DNA of 64,000 bases, taken from contig NC_087067.1 in assembly GCF_963678635.1 (NCBI RefSeq), positions 30,046,401-30,110,400 of the forward strand, read 5' to 3'. Positions within the stretch are counted from its first letter, which is position 1. Every line of letters starts with the position of its first letter. Shown here in pieces: positions 32,942 to 44,385 of the stretch. The position numbers and the translations under genes were made by a program. This DNA comes from Symsagittifera roscoffensis (taxonomy: Eukaryota > Xenacoelomorpha > Acoela > Convolutidae). Under the pieces are notes generated by a model. That model saw nothing but the letters and a program-made list of their open reading frames with translations, was not told the origin of the DNA and did not search any database.

Positions 32942-33720
32942 GACAGGACTCGCCTTGTTTCGGTAGATGCGAACTACTATCCCTCACTTGATCAAATCTT
33001 GTCTGCTCACGACGATGATCTAAACAAGTTCCTAAGCAAAACGAAAAAAGTCAACATTGTTTGTCTTTTCAAAGAATGAAAAATAAAGTTCAACGAAAAA
33101 GAGAGCATTCAGAACGACCTTAATGCTATCAAAACTTCAATAAAAAAAGTGCACGATGACGTTAAAGGATCAGCAATGTCAGAAACGCGATCAGCAGGGG
33201 AAACCTCCAAGGGTAGCTACATCTCAGCACTGTTGAAACAGAAAAGCTCCGAAGATGATAAAAACATGTGAGGTGAGGATCTCCGGTATACCGGAGTTCA
33301 AATCTGTCAGCTCTGAAAAGAATCCCAGACAGCTAAACATAATACAACTTGAAGAAAAAGCCATGATTTCAATCATGGAACATCTCGAAATACAAAAGGA
33401 AGCAATAACATCAGCAACCTGTATGGGAAAATTCAGATCTGAGTCGATAAGATCAAGAACATTTTAAGTCAAGTTTCGCGACAAAATGACTGCGTACAAG
33501 GTACTTGCGAGTGCCTTCAGACTGAAGCAATACGATGGTACCGCAGACGAAAAACTCAAAGTGTACATCAGCAAATCGTTGAATAAGACTGAGCAAGAAC
33601 AAGAACGCAAAATCTTGAAAAAAAGAAGAAGTCTGATCAAAGAAAACACGGATCCTAGCCGATGAAAAATTCGTAATTTAGATCTCTTGCTAGATGGAGC
33701 AGTAGTAGATTTAAGTGAAT
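32942..33720 (+). pseudogene. LINE ORF1 remnant, coiled coil plus RRM-like
   Basis: Begins MDEDRTRLVSVD and contains a Lys/Asp-rich coiled-coil-like segment with a stop at about 33078. A shifted frame then has CEVRISGIPEF and, in a third frame, VKFRDKMTAYKVLASAFRL and YISKSLNKTEQEQERKILKK. This RRM-plus-C-terminal layout is usual for CR1-type ORF1 proteins. The next ORF2 follows at 33760. Confidence 0.6.
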
Positions 33721-33759
33721 GTTGACTTGCTTTGAGTTACGAAACTGACCAATTTACTG

Positions 33760-35275
33760 ATTAGTCGATTCTTACTTTTAATACCCGAAGCTTAGTGAAC
33801 TCAAGTAGGCTCGTATCTCTATCAAACTTTGTCTTCACCAACAACTTTGACATCATCTGTTTAAGCAAAACATGGCTCACAATTAACATCAGCGACTCCG
33901 AACTATTCCTCCCTGGCTTCAAAATATTTCGTTATGACAGAAACATCAAACAAAATGGAAAAACAGCCCACGGTGGGGTCCTTATTGCAACAAAGTCTGC
34001 AATAAAATGCTATGAAATCTCTCTTCCTGACCAATTTCAAGGTTATTGCACCGCTATAATCTGGGAATCTTCCGAAGACACATTACTAAGTACCACATGC
34101 TATTTCCTCCTCCTAACAGCAAATATTATTTGGAGCCTTTCCATATTTGTCAGCTAATGGACTTCTTGTCGAACTGCAATGCAAATCATCGTATAATAAA
34201 CGGAGACTTTAATCGTTCTTCAATTGACTAGTCCATTCAAACCTCAGAACCGTTCCATCAATGTATACCTGACAAAATAGATAAATTAAGCTTAACTCAA
34301 ACTCTTCATATCAAAACAACGAACGCTAATATACTTGACTTAGTCCTTGTTAGCAACCAGGTTGAAATAATCGACACCCTACCACTCGACGTATTTACTG
34401 CACCAAAATCTGATCACAAACCTATTAACTCAATAATACGCATAAAGGAACTCGAGAGAAGCTCCACAGTTAGTAAAAACAGTTTCGATAGCTATTGCAA
34501 AGCTGACTTCAACGGTGTAAACGATGCGTTTTCAATCCACAACTTCTCATGTTACTGCTGGTCAAATAATACAAAAAATAGTTAAATTATGGTATGAATG
34601 GATTCATAGCTTTCTGCCAAAATTCATCCCGAGTAGAACTCAACATAAACAAAATCTTCCTCCCTGGATAACTCCTGAGACGTCAAGTTCAATGAAACAA
34701 CTGTCAACATTACGCAAACAAAAAGATTCGCAATGTGCCTCGGTGATTGCAATGAATGAAAAAGTACAAACCGCCGTAGAGAATAACAGAAACGTGCTAT
34801 CAATTGAACGTCGAAGAAATGAAACACTTAGAAGGTGTTCAACGCAATGCATGCAAATGGATTGCAACAGATCCTAATTACAAAACGTCGCTTCAATGTC
34901 TAGGAATACTGCCTTTACCCATGTATATTCAGCTCAATAATTTACTTCTATTATCTAAAATCCTAAATAATCACTACGACGACAATTTTTCTGACCGTTT
35001 TCCGCCAAAAATGACCTAGCTAATACAAGATCTCGTTTATTTGAATGTACACGCCCTGCAAAATTTGTTTGTGAAAAAAATTTCTGGTTTCATGCAAAGA
35101 GGCTGGCTAATTTGGTTCTTCAAAAGTGGACTTTACCAACACAAAAGGACTCAAAGGACGGTTGCTGCAATGGATGTGGGAGCATTTCGAGAAAAGATTC
35201 GATGACTCCAACCCCTGTAGCTGGAAAATTCTGTGCGACTGTGCCCGAAACAACTGCAGAAATATGTCTAACTAA
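33760..35275 (+). pseudogene. LINE ORF2: endonuclease joined to the C-terminus by an internal deletion
   Basis: 33770-34450 encodes APE-endonuclease blocks (NTRSLVNSSRL, LSKTWLT, HGGVLIATKS, INGDFN, SDHKPI) with stops and shifts. At about 34793 the sequence jumps into the post-RT region (VEEMKHLEGVQRNACKWIATD) and ends NPCSWKILCDCARNNCRN. The whole RT is missing. The post-junction part is nearly the same as 39089-39570. Confidence 0.75.
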
Positions 35276-35323
35276 CTGAAATGAAACTGTGGGGGAAAAC
35301 CCTTTGCGTACGCTAAATTCATA

Positions 35324-35364
35324 TTATTATGATTGCTATTATGATTTTTATTATGATTGTTATG

Positions 35365-35407
<43 letters not shown>

Positions 35408-35411
35408 TTAT
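35324..35411 (+). repeat. (ATT)n microsatellite at element junction, copy A
   Basis: Imperfect ATT/ATG repeats following the LINE 3' end, immediately before the RLE fragment. Confidence 0.85.
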
Positions 35412-35424
35412 AGGAACACCATCA

Positions 35425-36690
35425 GCATGCAATAAATACATGGAAAGCGAAACTGAAAAGACAGCTACCCTAACTGAAAAGCTTTCCAAAATAGCTAAAA
35501 CATCACCACAAAATGCGCACTCCTGCTACACAAAGGGAGTTTAAAGTAAATTAAGCTTTCAAACCAGAACAGCTCCGGAAGCATTTAAGAAAATGGATGA
35601 AATTGAGAAAAATGTAAGACATCAGCTACTTCGTAGTATTACTGGTGAAAACCATATAACCGATGAAGATCGCAATCTTTTTGCACTACCACTAAGAATG
35701 GGAGGATTAGACCTCCTCAGTAACACGGACTTCTCCAGAAATTATGAGTGGTCATAAGCCATTTGTGACCCGTTAGAAAACAGTGATCCAGAAATAGCTG
35801 AAACGGAACAAACTCTGATAAATAGAAACATCAAAACTGAGAGACAGAACATCACACTCTCAAAAAAGACTAAAATTATGGAAAATTGCTTATCAGAAAA
35901 AAAACTGACAATAAGTCTAGCGTCAGAGAAAGGAGCATCGAATTGGCTAAGCGTGCTACCCTTAAAAAGATACAATTTGTCCCTCAACAAATCAGAGTTT
36001 AAAGATTGATTACACCTGAGATAGGGATGGGAACCACCAAACATCCAACATACATGCCCACGTGGACAACCGTTTACACTGAACCACTCTCTACACTGTC
36101 CCAAAGGAAGATACACTCACCTAAGCATAATGAATTTCACGATACCTTTGCGACACTCCTGCACGAAGTGTGCCATGATGTTGAAATAGAGCCGAAACTT
36201 CACTCGTTGGAAGGCGAAAGCTTTCACAACAAAACAACCATTACTGAAGATGACGCTCGACTTGACGTCAAGGCAAATCGACTCTGGGGAGGCCGATTCA
36301 GCCGAACGTTTTTCGATGTAAAAATTTTCAACCCCCATGCTAAGTCCTGCCCCAAACTACATCTGACGACTACAAATATCATGAGAGTGTCAAAACATTA
36401 AGATACCAAAGAAGAGTTCTGGATGTGGAACACAGCAGCTCTGTTCCACTAATGTTTGCGTGTACCGGAGAAGCAGCACCAGGCTCTACAAAAACCATCC
36501 AGAAACTAGCAGAGAAACTCAGCGAGAAACGGAATGAATCATACTCGGACACAATAAACTTTATAAGAACAAAAATAAGTTTTGCACTGCTGAGGAGTGC
36601 AATCTTCTGCCTTAGGGGTTGCAAAAATCCTAAAAATACATCCAACATAGACAATTCCATCTGTGCTATAAACGAGGAGGGTAGATTTTA
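35425..36690 (+). pseudogene. RLE-type retroelement, 3' half, copy A
   Basis: Blocks in order: NRNLFALPLRMGGLDLL, SLASEKGASNWLSVLPLKRYNF, GWEPPN, then a Cys/His cluster, then VCHDVEIEPKLHSLEG, DARLDVKANRLWGGRF and FFDVKIFNPHAKS. Asp-x~20-Asp spacing after an Arg/His-rich strand fits a PD-(D/E)XK restriction-like endonuclease (inference). The first Cys pair has lost one Cys (CPRG where CxCG is expected). Stops at 35542, 35756, 36007 and 36400, plus frame changes, make it inactive. Confidence 0.7.
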
Positions 36691-37099
36691 ATTGACAATT
36701 CTCTTGATGCATTAATATCAACTTGATTTTTTCATAAAATTTTGCCGATGTATTTATATAGCGTTGGTACCGTCGCATGACGGAAGGACCCATTTTATTT
36801 GACTTTTTTTAGAAACTATTTAGTTTTTAATTTTTAGTTTAAGTATTTAGTTTAAACGATTTTTACAATCAAAATTATTAATATTAAAGTTTATGAGTAT
36901 TTAAGAATATTACATAGTTGTTCAAACGATTCTGGAGTTTTTGGAGTTATTTCGTTCTCCAACACATGTCCAAAGTTTTTTCCCAATTTTCTCACCTTTT
37001 TGAATTTATTTTTGGGGCTAATATAGGATAATTAGTCAATCTGTATGTTTCAATTCGAAAAAAAAAATTCGAATCAATCTGACATGCCTAGTGTCAGAG

Positions 37100-37322
37100 T
37101 AATATTTTTTTGTGAGCTTTCGGCTCCTGTACTCGCCGCGCGAGTTCACATGCGGCTTGCGTTTACTTTTCTGGAGAGCCTCCAATGTTAATAATTTCTC
37201 AACGTCATTGCTTTTGTCATTCAATCGCCATTCAAATGCCTTTGATTGTCCGCAGCATTCTGCGACATGCTGTCCTACTGGCGAATCACTCTTTTGATGC
37301 TCTGTTATCCGTATGGTCTTCA
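37100..37322 (-). pseudogene. Penelope-like element C-terminus (GIY-YIG type), copy A
   Basis: On the minus strand: EHQKSDSPVGQHVAECC, FEWRLNDKSNDVEKLLTLEAL and KRKPHVNSRGEYRSR. This is the tail of the GIY-YIG endonuclease region at the end of Penelope-like ORFs (the Glu of LTLEA is the expected metal ligand). It is truncated upstream by an AT-rich microsatellite (37318-37365). Confidence 0.65.
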
Positions 37323-37369
37323 TAATAATCATAATAATATTAATACTAATAATCATAATAAAGGGGTGG

Positions 37370-39570
37370 TTCCACTATGACTACAACCAATGACAAACAA
37401 TGAACTCGGCACGGATATTTTACAAACAATGAACTTGACACGGATATTTTACTTCTAACAGAAACGCTAATTACAGATGATATCTCTTGTCTCTTACCTG
37501 GTTTTCACTGTTACTTCCTCGAAGACATGAAACCACTGCGAGGACGGCCTATGGAAGGCTTATCAAATTGCGTCAGCAAGAGCCTAGACTGCAAAAGCAT
37601 CAAAATTTATAGAAAGGAAAATACGCTTTGCGTATTTGTTAATCTACCCACTATCGCTGTTTGCTACAACCCACCGAACACCAACGTTGATGATATAATT
37701 CTTGACTTCTGGCAATTCCTAGACAGTTGGTGGAGATTTCAGCTACCGCCTTGACGGAGATAACGTAAGGGTTGAAGCGAATACGAACATCATCTGTCTA
37801 ACTCGCGTGATACTAAAGCCCTGTTTCAATACTATAGAAAGTTCCGTAACTCAGAACTACCTTCCGTCAGGAAACTTGATAATTCAGTTGCGAAAACCTT
37901 GCCAGAGCAAGCTAATCTCTTCGCCAAGTTTTTTAACTCAGCATTTATAATCTCTTCTCAACCATCCTGTTTTGAAAAACAAGAGCACACAGTTAAACAA
38001 ATAATTCTTATTATAGAACCAGACAGGAATCTGATTGCCCAACAGTGTAATGATCTAGATCTAAGTAAGTCGAGAGGTCCCGATCTACTACCTCCTGTTT
38101 GATTTAAGCGTTGTAATGAACTTTTAAAGCCCTCTCTACCATCTCTTGTATAAAGCACTCCAGACCTGTTGTTACCCTGATCAATGGAAACACTATTGTC
38201 AGCCCAATTTTTAAAAAGAAAGGAAGCAAGGCCTCGATAAGTAACTACAGACCAATATCACTACTTAATATTGCCAGCAAAATTTTCGAAAAAGTTCTTT
38301 TCATCGACCTATATAAACAACTAGAACCTATGTTGCACAACAACCAATTCGGATTTTGCGCGAAAAGGTCAGGGACCATCCAAATGCTGCTCTATCTTGA
38401 TACCATATATTCAGCTATAAGCAAAAATGAAGAAGTAGACGTAATATATACCGATTTCGAGAAAACTTTTGATAAGGTAGATCACGGTATTCTGATTGAT
38501 AAGCTCTACTCCTTGGGAATCAGAGGCAAAATGTTAAAGCTAATTTATAACTACTTGACAAATAGAACACAATGTGTCAAAATCAAAGACTGTCTGTCCC
38601 AATTTTTCTATGTCACAAGCGGTATTCCTCAAGGATTAATCCTCGGGCCATTGTTTTTTCTTGTCATGATTAACGACCTACCAAGTGTATGTAATCATTC
38701 CAACAGCTTTCTATACGCAGACGACGCAAAGTTCATACGAATTGGTACACTTAACGCATAATTTCAGAATGACCTAAATAACATCTTCACGTGGATTCAA
38801 AAAACCAGATTGCGTTCAATGCGTCAAAATGCACTCACCTACCGTTTAAACGTCTCACAAGTAGCGACTTTAACTTCGACTCAATTTTAATTAAGAAAGT
38901 CTCAGGAGAAAAAGATCTAGGAATAATTGTAAAATTGGATTTAGGCTGGACATCGCATATTAAAGCTAGAAGAGGAAAAGCCCTCAACACTCTATGCATG
39001 CTTAAGCGCAACCCACTGCCTCTTAATACCAAGACCAAATTTAATCTGTTCAAATCCATGTTGATTCCAGTTTTTCTATATGGTTCAGCGTGCTATCAAT
39101 TCAACGTCGAAGAAATGAAACTCTTAGAAGGTGGTCAACGCAATGCATGCAAATGGATTGCAACAGATCCTAATTACAAAGCGTCGCTTCAACGTCTAGG
39201 AATACTGCCTTTACCCATGTACATTCAGCTCAATAATTTACTTCTACTATCTAAAATCCTCAATAATCACTACGACGACATTTTTTCTGACCGTTTTCCG
39301 CCAAAAATGACCTAGCTAATACAAGATCTCATTTATTTGAATGTACACGCCCTGCAAAATGTTTGTGAAAAAAATTTCTGGTTTCATGCAAAGAGGCTGG
39401 CTAATTTGGTTCTTCAAAAAGTGGACTTTACCAACACGATAGGACTCAAAGGACGGTTGCTGCAATGGATGTGGGAGCATTTTGAGACACGATTCGATGA
39501 CTCCAACCCCTGTAGCTGGAAAATTCTGTGCGACTGTACCCGAAACAACTGCAGAAATATGTCTAACTAA
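37370..39570 (+). pseudogene. LINE ORF2: short endonuclease part fused to reverse transcriptase
   Basis: 37430-37750 has LLLTETLITDDISC, RPMEGLSN and VCYNPPNTNVDD endonuclease blocks. At 37768 the sequence jumps into the RT part. The RT has NYRPISLLNIASKIFEKV, NNQFGFCAKRS, YTDFEKTFDKVDHG, SGIPQGLILGP and FLYADDAKF (near 38715). The C-terminal region ends NPCSWKILCDCTRNNCRN. Stops are frequent before 38210, and a stop lies at 38760. Confidence 0.8.
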
Positions 39571-39616
39571 CTGAACTGAAACTTTGCGGGAAACCCCTTG
39601 CGTACGCTAAATTCAT

Positions 39617-39672
39617 ATGATTATTATTATGATTATTATTATTATTATTATTATTAATATTATTATTATAAT
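39617..39672 (+). repeat. (ATT)n microsatellite at element junction, copy B
   Basis: ATT/ATG repeats after the LINE 3' end, before the RLE fragment; shorter than in copy A. Confidence 0.85.
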
Positions 39673-39689
39673 CGGAACACCATCAGCAT

Positions 39690-40953
39690 GCGATAAATAC
39701 ATGGAAAGCGAAACTGAAAAGACAGCTACCCTAACTGAAAAGCTTTCCAAAATAGCTAAAACATCACCACAAAATGCGCACTCCTGCTACACAAAGGGAG
39801 TTTAAAGTAAATTAAGCTTTCAAACCAGAACAGCTCCGGAAGAATTTAAGAAAATGGATGAAATTGAGAAAAATGTAAGACATCAGCTACTTCCTAGTAT
39901 TACTGGTGAAAACCATATAACCGATGAAGATAGCAACCTTTTTGCACTACCACTAAGAATGGGAGGATTAGACCTCCTCAGTAACACGGACTTCTCCAGA
40001 AATTATGAGTGTTCATAAGCCATTTGTGACCCTTTAGAAAACAGTGATCCAGAAATAGCTGAAACGGAACAAACTCTGATAAATAGAAACATCAAAACTG
40101 AGAGACAGAACATCACACTCTCAAAAAAGACTAAAATTATGGAAAATTGCTCATCAGAAAAAAAACTGACAATAAGTCTAGCGTCAGAGAAAGAAGCATC
40201 GAGTTGGCTAAGCGTGCTACCCTTAAAAAGATACAATTTTTCCCTCAACAAATCAGAGTTTAAAGATCGATTACATCTGAGATATGGATGGGAACCGCCA
40301 AACATCCCACATACATGCCCACGTGGACAACCGTTCACACTGACCCACACTCTACACTGTCGCAAAGGTGGATACACTCACCTAAGACATAATGAAGTTC
40401 GAGATACCTTTGCGACACTCCTGGACAAAGTGTGCCATGATGTTGAAAGAGAGCCAAAACTTCAATCGTTGAAAGGCGAAAGCTTTCACAACAAAACAAC
40501 TACCACTGAAGATGACGCTCGACTTGACGTCAAGGCAAATGGACTTTGGAGAGACCGATTCAGCCGATTCTTTTTCGATGTAAAAATTTTCAACCCCCAT
40601 GCTAAATCCTGCCCCAAATTATATCTGACGCCTACAAATATCAAGAGAGTGTCAAAACATGAAAATAACAAAGAAGAGTTCTGGATTTGGAACACAGCAG
40701 CTTTGTTCCACTAATTTTTGCGTGTACCGGAGGAGCAGCACCAGGCTCTACAAAAACCATCCAGAAACTAGCAGAGAAACTAAGCGAAAAACGGGATGAA
40801 TCATACTCGGACACAATAAACTTTATTAGAACAAAAATAAGTTCTGCACTTCTGAGGAGTGCAATCCTCTGCCTTAGGGGGTGCAAAGATCTTAAAAATA
40901 CATCCAACATAGACAATTCTATCTGTGCTATAAACGAGGAGGGTAGATTTTAA
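39690..40953 (+). pseudogene. RLE-type retroelement, 3' half, copy B
   Basis: Better preserved than copy A: 40139-40714 is one open frame. It covers SLASEKEASSWLSVLPLKRYN, LHLRYGWEPPNIPHTC, RGQPFTLTHTLHCRKGGYTH, RHNEVRDTFATLLDKVCHDV, DARLDVKANGLW and FFFDVKIFNPHAKS. The zinc cluster again lacks its second Cys (CPRG). The tail 40687-40953 (FACTGGAAPGSTKTIQKLAEKL) continues in a shifted frame. The block between Arg/His and the two Asp residues looks like a restriction-like endonuclease. Confidence 0.72.
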
Positions 40954-41383
40954 ATGACAATTCTCTTGATGCATTAGTATCAACTTGATTTTTTCATAAA
41001 ATTTTGCCGATGTATTTATATAGCGTTGGTACAGCCCTATCCAACTTGTGCACGTACCGTCGCATGACGGAAGGACCCATTTTATTTGACTTTTTTTAGA
41101 AACTATTTAGTTTTTAGTTTTTAGTTTAAGTATTTAGTTTAAAAGATTTTTACAATCAAAATTATTAATAATAAAATTTATGAGTATCTAAGAATATCAC
41201 TTTTTATTAAAACGATTCTGGAGTTTTTGGAGTTATTTCGTTCTCCAACACATGTCCAAAATTTTTTCCCAATTTTCTCACCTTTTTGAATTTATTTTGG
41301 GGGCTAATATAATATAATTAGTCAATCTGTACGTTTCAATTCGAAAAAAAAATTCGAATCAATCTGACATGCCTTGTGTCAGA

Positions 41384-41615
41384 CTAATATTTTAGTGTGA
41401 GCTCTCGGCTCTTGTACTCGCCGCGCTTGTTCAGATGCGGCTTGCGTTTACTTTTCTGGAGAGCCTCCAATGTTAATAATTTCTCAACGTTATTGCTTTT
41501 GTCAATTAATCGCCATTCAAATGCCTCTGATTGTCCACAGCATTCTGCAACATGCTGTCCTACTGGCGAATCACTCTTTTGATGCTCTGTTCTCTGTGTG
41601 GTCTTCATAATAATA
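41384..41615 (-). pseudogene. Penelope-like element C-terminus (GIY-YIG type), copy B
   Basis: Minus strand: EHQKSDSPVGQHVAECC, FEWRLIDKSNNVEKLLTLEAL and a proper stop after the SRELTLKY end. It is truncated on the N-terminal side by an (AAT)n tract at 41606-41670. Copy A has the same truncation point, so this predates the duplication. Confidence 0.68.
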
Positions 41616-41689
41616 ATAATAATAAAAATAGTAATCATAATAATCATAATAATCATCATCATAATAATAAAAGGGTGGTTCCACTATGA

Positions 41690-42844
41690 CTACAATCAAT
41701 GACAAAAAATGAACTTGACACGGATATTTTACAAACAATGAACTTGACGCAGATAATTTACTAACTACAGAAACACAAACTACAGATAATATCTCTTGTC
41801 TCTTACCAGGTTTTTACTGTTACTTCCTCGAAGACGTGAACCCACTGCGAGGACGGCCTATGGAAGGCTTATCAATTTGCGTCAGCAAGAGCCTAGACTG
41901 CAAAAGCATCGAGATTTATAGAAAGGAAAATATGCTTTGCGTATCTGTTAACCTACCCACTATCGCTGTTTGCTACAACCCACCGAACACCAGCGTTGAA
42001 GATATAATTCTTGACTTCTGGCAATTCCAGACAGTTGGTGGAGATTTCAGCTACCGCCTTGACGGAGATAATGTAAGGGGTGAGATCCTATGTGAAAACT
42101 TACATGCTGCTGGCCTTCACTGCATAAGTTCGCCAGAAAACCGCACTTATTATTCCCACAACGGGTCGAGCACTGTTGATCTTTTCTTTACAAAAAAATA
42201 TAACAGCATCAACTCCTACTACGCAACAGATGTTTCAGACTAAACATCAGATCTTTTCCTGCAGGATAGTGTTTCATGTAGGGAAAGTCGACAAAACGAA
42301 ACAAAACGCCCTCCGCTTCAATCCTAACGCTCACAAACAGAATCAGCTGTCATGTATCAGAACTTGTCAGATTCAAACAATTGCTATTCTCATCTCCTCG
42401 AAATAAGCTACATCTCGAAACCGTTCAAGAAAAGACATTCAAAGCCATGGTTCGACAGGGGCTGCTACGAAGCGCACAAACACAGATGAAAGCAGTTTGG
42501 AGAGCTACTCCCAAGCGAAGCGGTCTTACCAGGCACTATGCAGACAAAAACGCACCTCATTCGAAAGAGATCGTGAAGAAACCATTATTTTCACAGCAGA
42601 AGCTGACCGATCCAAATTTTGGAGCATTTCGAGTAGCAAGAAGAGTTCCACTATGCCCTCTCAAGTACAGCAAGATATGTGGATCACTCACTTCGAAAAG
42701 TTATTCCAAGGCGAGAAAGACGTTAGTTTCCCAGAAGACCAAGACTTATATGACTATTACAACCTCCTTGACCGCCCAATCTCTTTACCAGAAGTCGCAC
42801 AAGCGATAGCCAGACAGGCCAACAACTAAGCTCCCGGACCACCT
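41690..42844 (+). pseudogene. LINE ORF2: endonuclease and linker, running into the gap
   Basis: 41836-42243 is one frame with RPMEGLSICVSKS, VCYNPPNTSVEDI, AGLHCISSPENRTY and SSTVDLFFT endonuclease blocks, ending at a TAA. 42400-42840 has the basic linker typical before RT (KRSYQALCRQKR, FWSISSSKKSS, MWITHFEKLFQGEK, SLPEVAQAIARQ). It then reads NN-stop-APGPP where NKAPGPDG would be expected. The RT itself would lie in the unsequenced gap. Confidence 0.7.
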
Positions 42845-43044
42845 NNNNNNNNNNNNNNNNNNNNNNNNNNNNNNNNNNNNNNNNNNNNNNNNNNNNNNNN
42901 NNNNNNNNNNNNNNNNNNNNNNNNNNNNNNNNNNNNNNNNNNNNNNNNNNNNNNNNNNNNNNNNNNNNNNNNNNNNNNNNNNNNNNNNNNNNNNNNNNNN
43001 NNNNNNNNNNNNNNNNNNNNNNNNNNNNNNNNNNNNNNNNNNNN
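42845..43044. other. Assembly gap, 200 Ns
   Basis: A run of exactly 200 N. The retroelement sequences on its two sides belong to different modules (LINE linker, SGNH domain), so the true gap size is unknown. Confidence 0.99.
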
Positions 43045-43640
43045 ACACCTGATCATAAGTGATAGCTTGGTGAGGGATCTTAAAGATATCCTCGTGGTGG
43101 GGCAGACCGCTGCAATTTCCTTTGGCGGAGCCTCAGTGGCTCAAGATATTAAAATGATGGAGCTGCAGAGCGACGATAGGGTGCATACGCTAACCCTGAT
43201 GATAGGGACGAACGACTTTTCCAGGAATCCTGTTACCCCTGAGGCGGAGTAGGAATCGCTGCTGATCTGTCTCCTCAACGAACTGAAGGAGAAATATAGA
43301 CCGAGGATTGTGGTCCTGTGTAAAAACCCTCTAAGTCTGGACGCTGGATCACCAGTGGCCGACTACATGAATGGGAATGTAACTAAGTGGAATGCGATGA
43401 TCAGGAACCTGACTGCAGAGAATCCCAATGAGCTCCGGTTAATGGACGTTGAAAGTGCACTGAGAATGGTGGACCACGGCGCATTGACGAGAGACGGTAT
43501 ACACTTCAATACCCAACCGGAGATATAGTGGATGAATGACGCATTTCAAACAAAGATATAAGAAATGGAAGTCGAGTTGCGGACAATGGTCAACCCGGTG
43601 GCAAGGGGTAGCCCTGCCGGCAGGGTGAGGTCCCACGTAC
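43045..43640 (+). pseudogene. SGNH-hydrolase domain of a retroelement ORF1
   Basis: Frames give IISDSLVRDL (block I with the nucleophile Ser position), TLTLMIGTNDFSRNP (block III, GTND), RIVVLCKNPLSLD, and TRDGIHFNTQ near the end (catalytic DxxH). Stops at 43249 and 43526 break it, and the N-terminus is in the gap. SGNH esterase domains are known in ORF1 of several LINE clades. Confidence 0.7.
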
Positions 43641-44385
43641 CTCAGCCATTAGCGAATCGTCACAGAGGCAAACGTGGTGGAGCCCACTCTCAGCTGTGAT
43701 GTGAGAGAGAGTTTGGGGACCGCTCCCGAGTCTGGTATTGAAGAAGACGCCAAAAAATCTCAAAAGTGCATCCGTCAGAGGAAAAAAAGGTGTTAGTCTG
43801 TTTTGAAGATAAATTACTAATTACTGATAAATTACTGAAATTTGTTCGCTTCTCAGACTTTTCCCTTCGTTACGGCCTTCTTCTACATGATGCTAAATTT
43901 TGTTCTAATCGTATGCTCTTACTAGCATGAAATTGTATGGGTAGGAAATTGTATGTATGGGTTGTTTTGGGTTATTTGGGTCCCAAAAAGTGGGCAAAAG
44001 TATTGTGGAATTAGTATCTGTTTTTGTATCATCCGGTTCAATAATGAATAATAGGATTAGTTAATGGCACAACTCTTAATTTGAGTTTGGTATAATTGAG
44101 TGCAAAACAGGTTAAACCACAGCTGCTTCTTGGTATCTGAAATAATATAATCAATAATGAGTTTGCAGTAATTACACATTAAACAAACATGGTATACTTT
44201 TTCATGTTTGTAAACACATGATCTTTAGTACCAGATTGAACTATTATACAAAAATGGACCACAAAACACAAAACATGCAACTCAATTTATTCTTTTTTTT
44301 TTCATAACTCGCTGTACTTGTTAACTTAATATTGGAACAACACTTGAGCCGACGACTGAAAAATTTGATTTCTGCTTTAATTAAA
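43641..44385. other. No recognisable gene; presumed tetraspanin 5' flank
   Basis: AT-rich DNA with no coding frame. A polypyrimidine-rich TTTATTCTTTTTTTTTTCAT at about 44286-44306 lies upstream of the tetraspanin start, but no clean acceptor could be assigned. Confidence 0.4.

Larger units (their letters stand above)
34793..37768 (+). repeat. Copy A of a ~3-kb duplicated composite block
   Basis: Runs from the LINE ORF2 C-terminus through an (ATT)n tract, an RLE-element 3' half, an inverted Penelope-like tail and a LINE endonuclease fragment. It matches copy B (39089-42080) base for base over long stretches, with scattered substitutions and small indels. One difference is a 25-nt segment between GTAC repeats missing here (near 36770). 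Confidence 0.85.
39089..42080 (+). repeat. Copy B of the ~3-kb duplicated composite block
   Basis: Begins in the LINE ORF2 C-terminus (CGTGCTATCAATT) exactly where copy A begins. It ends where the endonuclease region of copy A is truncated (GACGGAGATAA). The two copies are separated by ~1.3 kb of RT sequence that is single-copy here. Confidence 0.85.

Noticed and set aside
35329-35460. Ile/Met-rich N-terminus at 35329 (and 39617) as a signal or membrane anchor
   Set aside because: It is translation of the (ATT)n microsatellite at an element junction.
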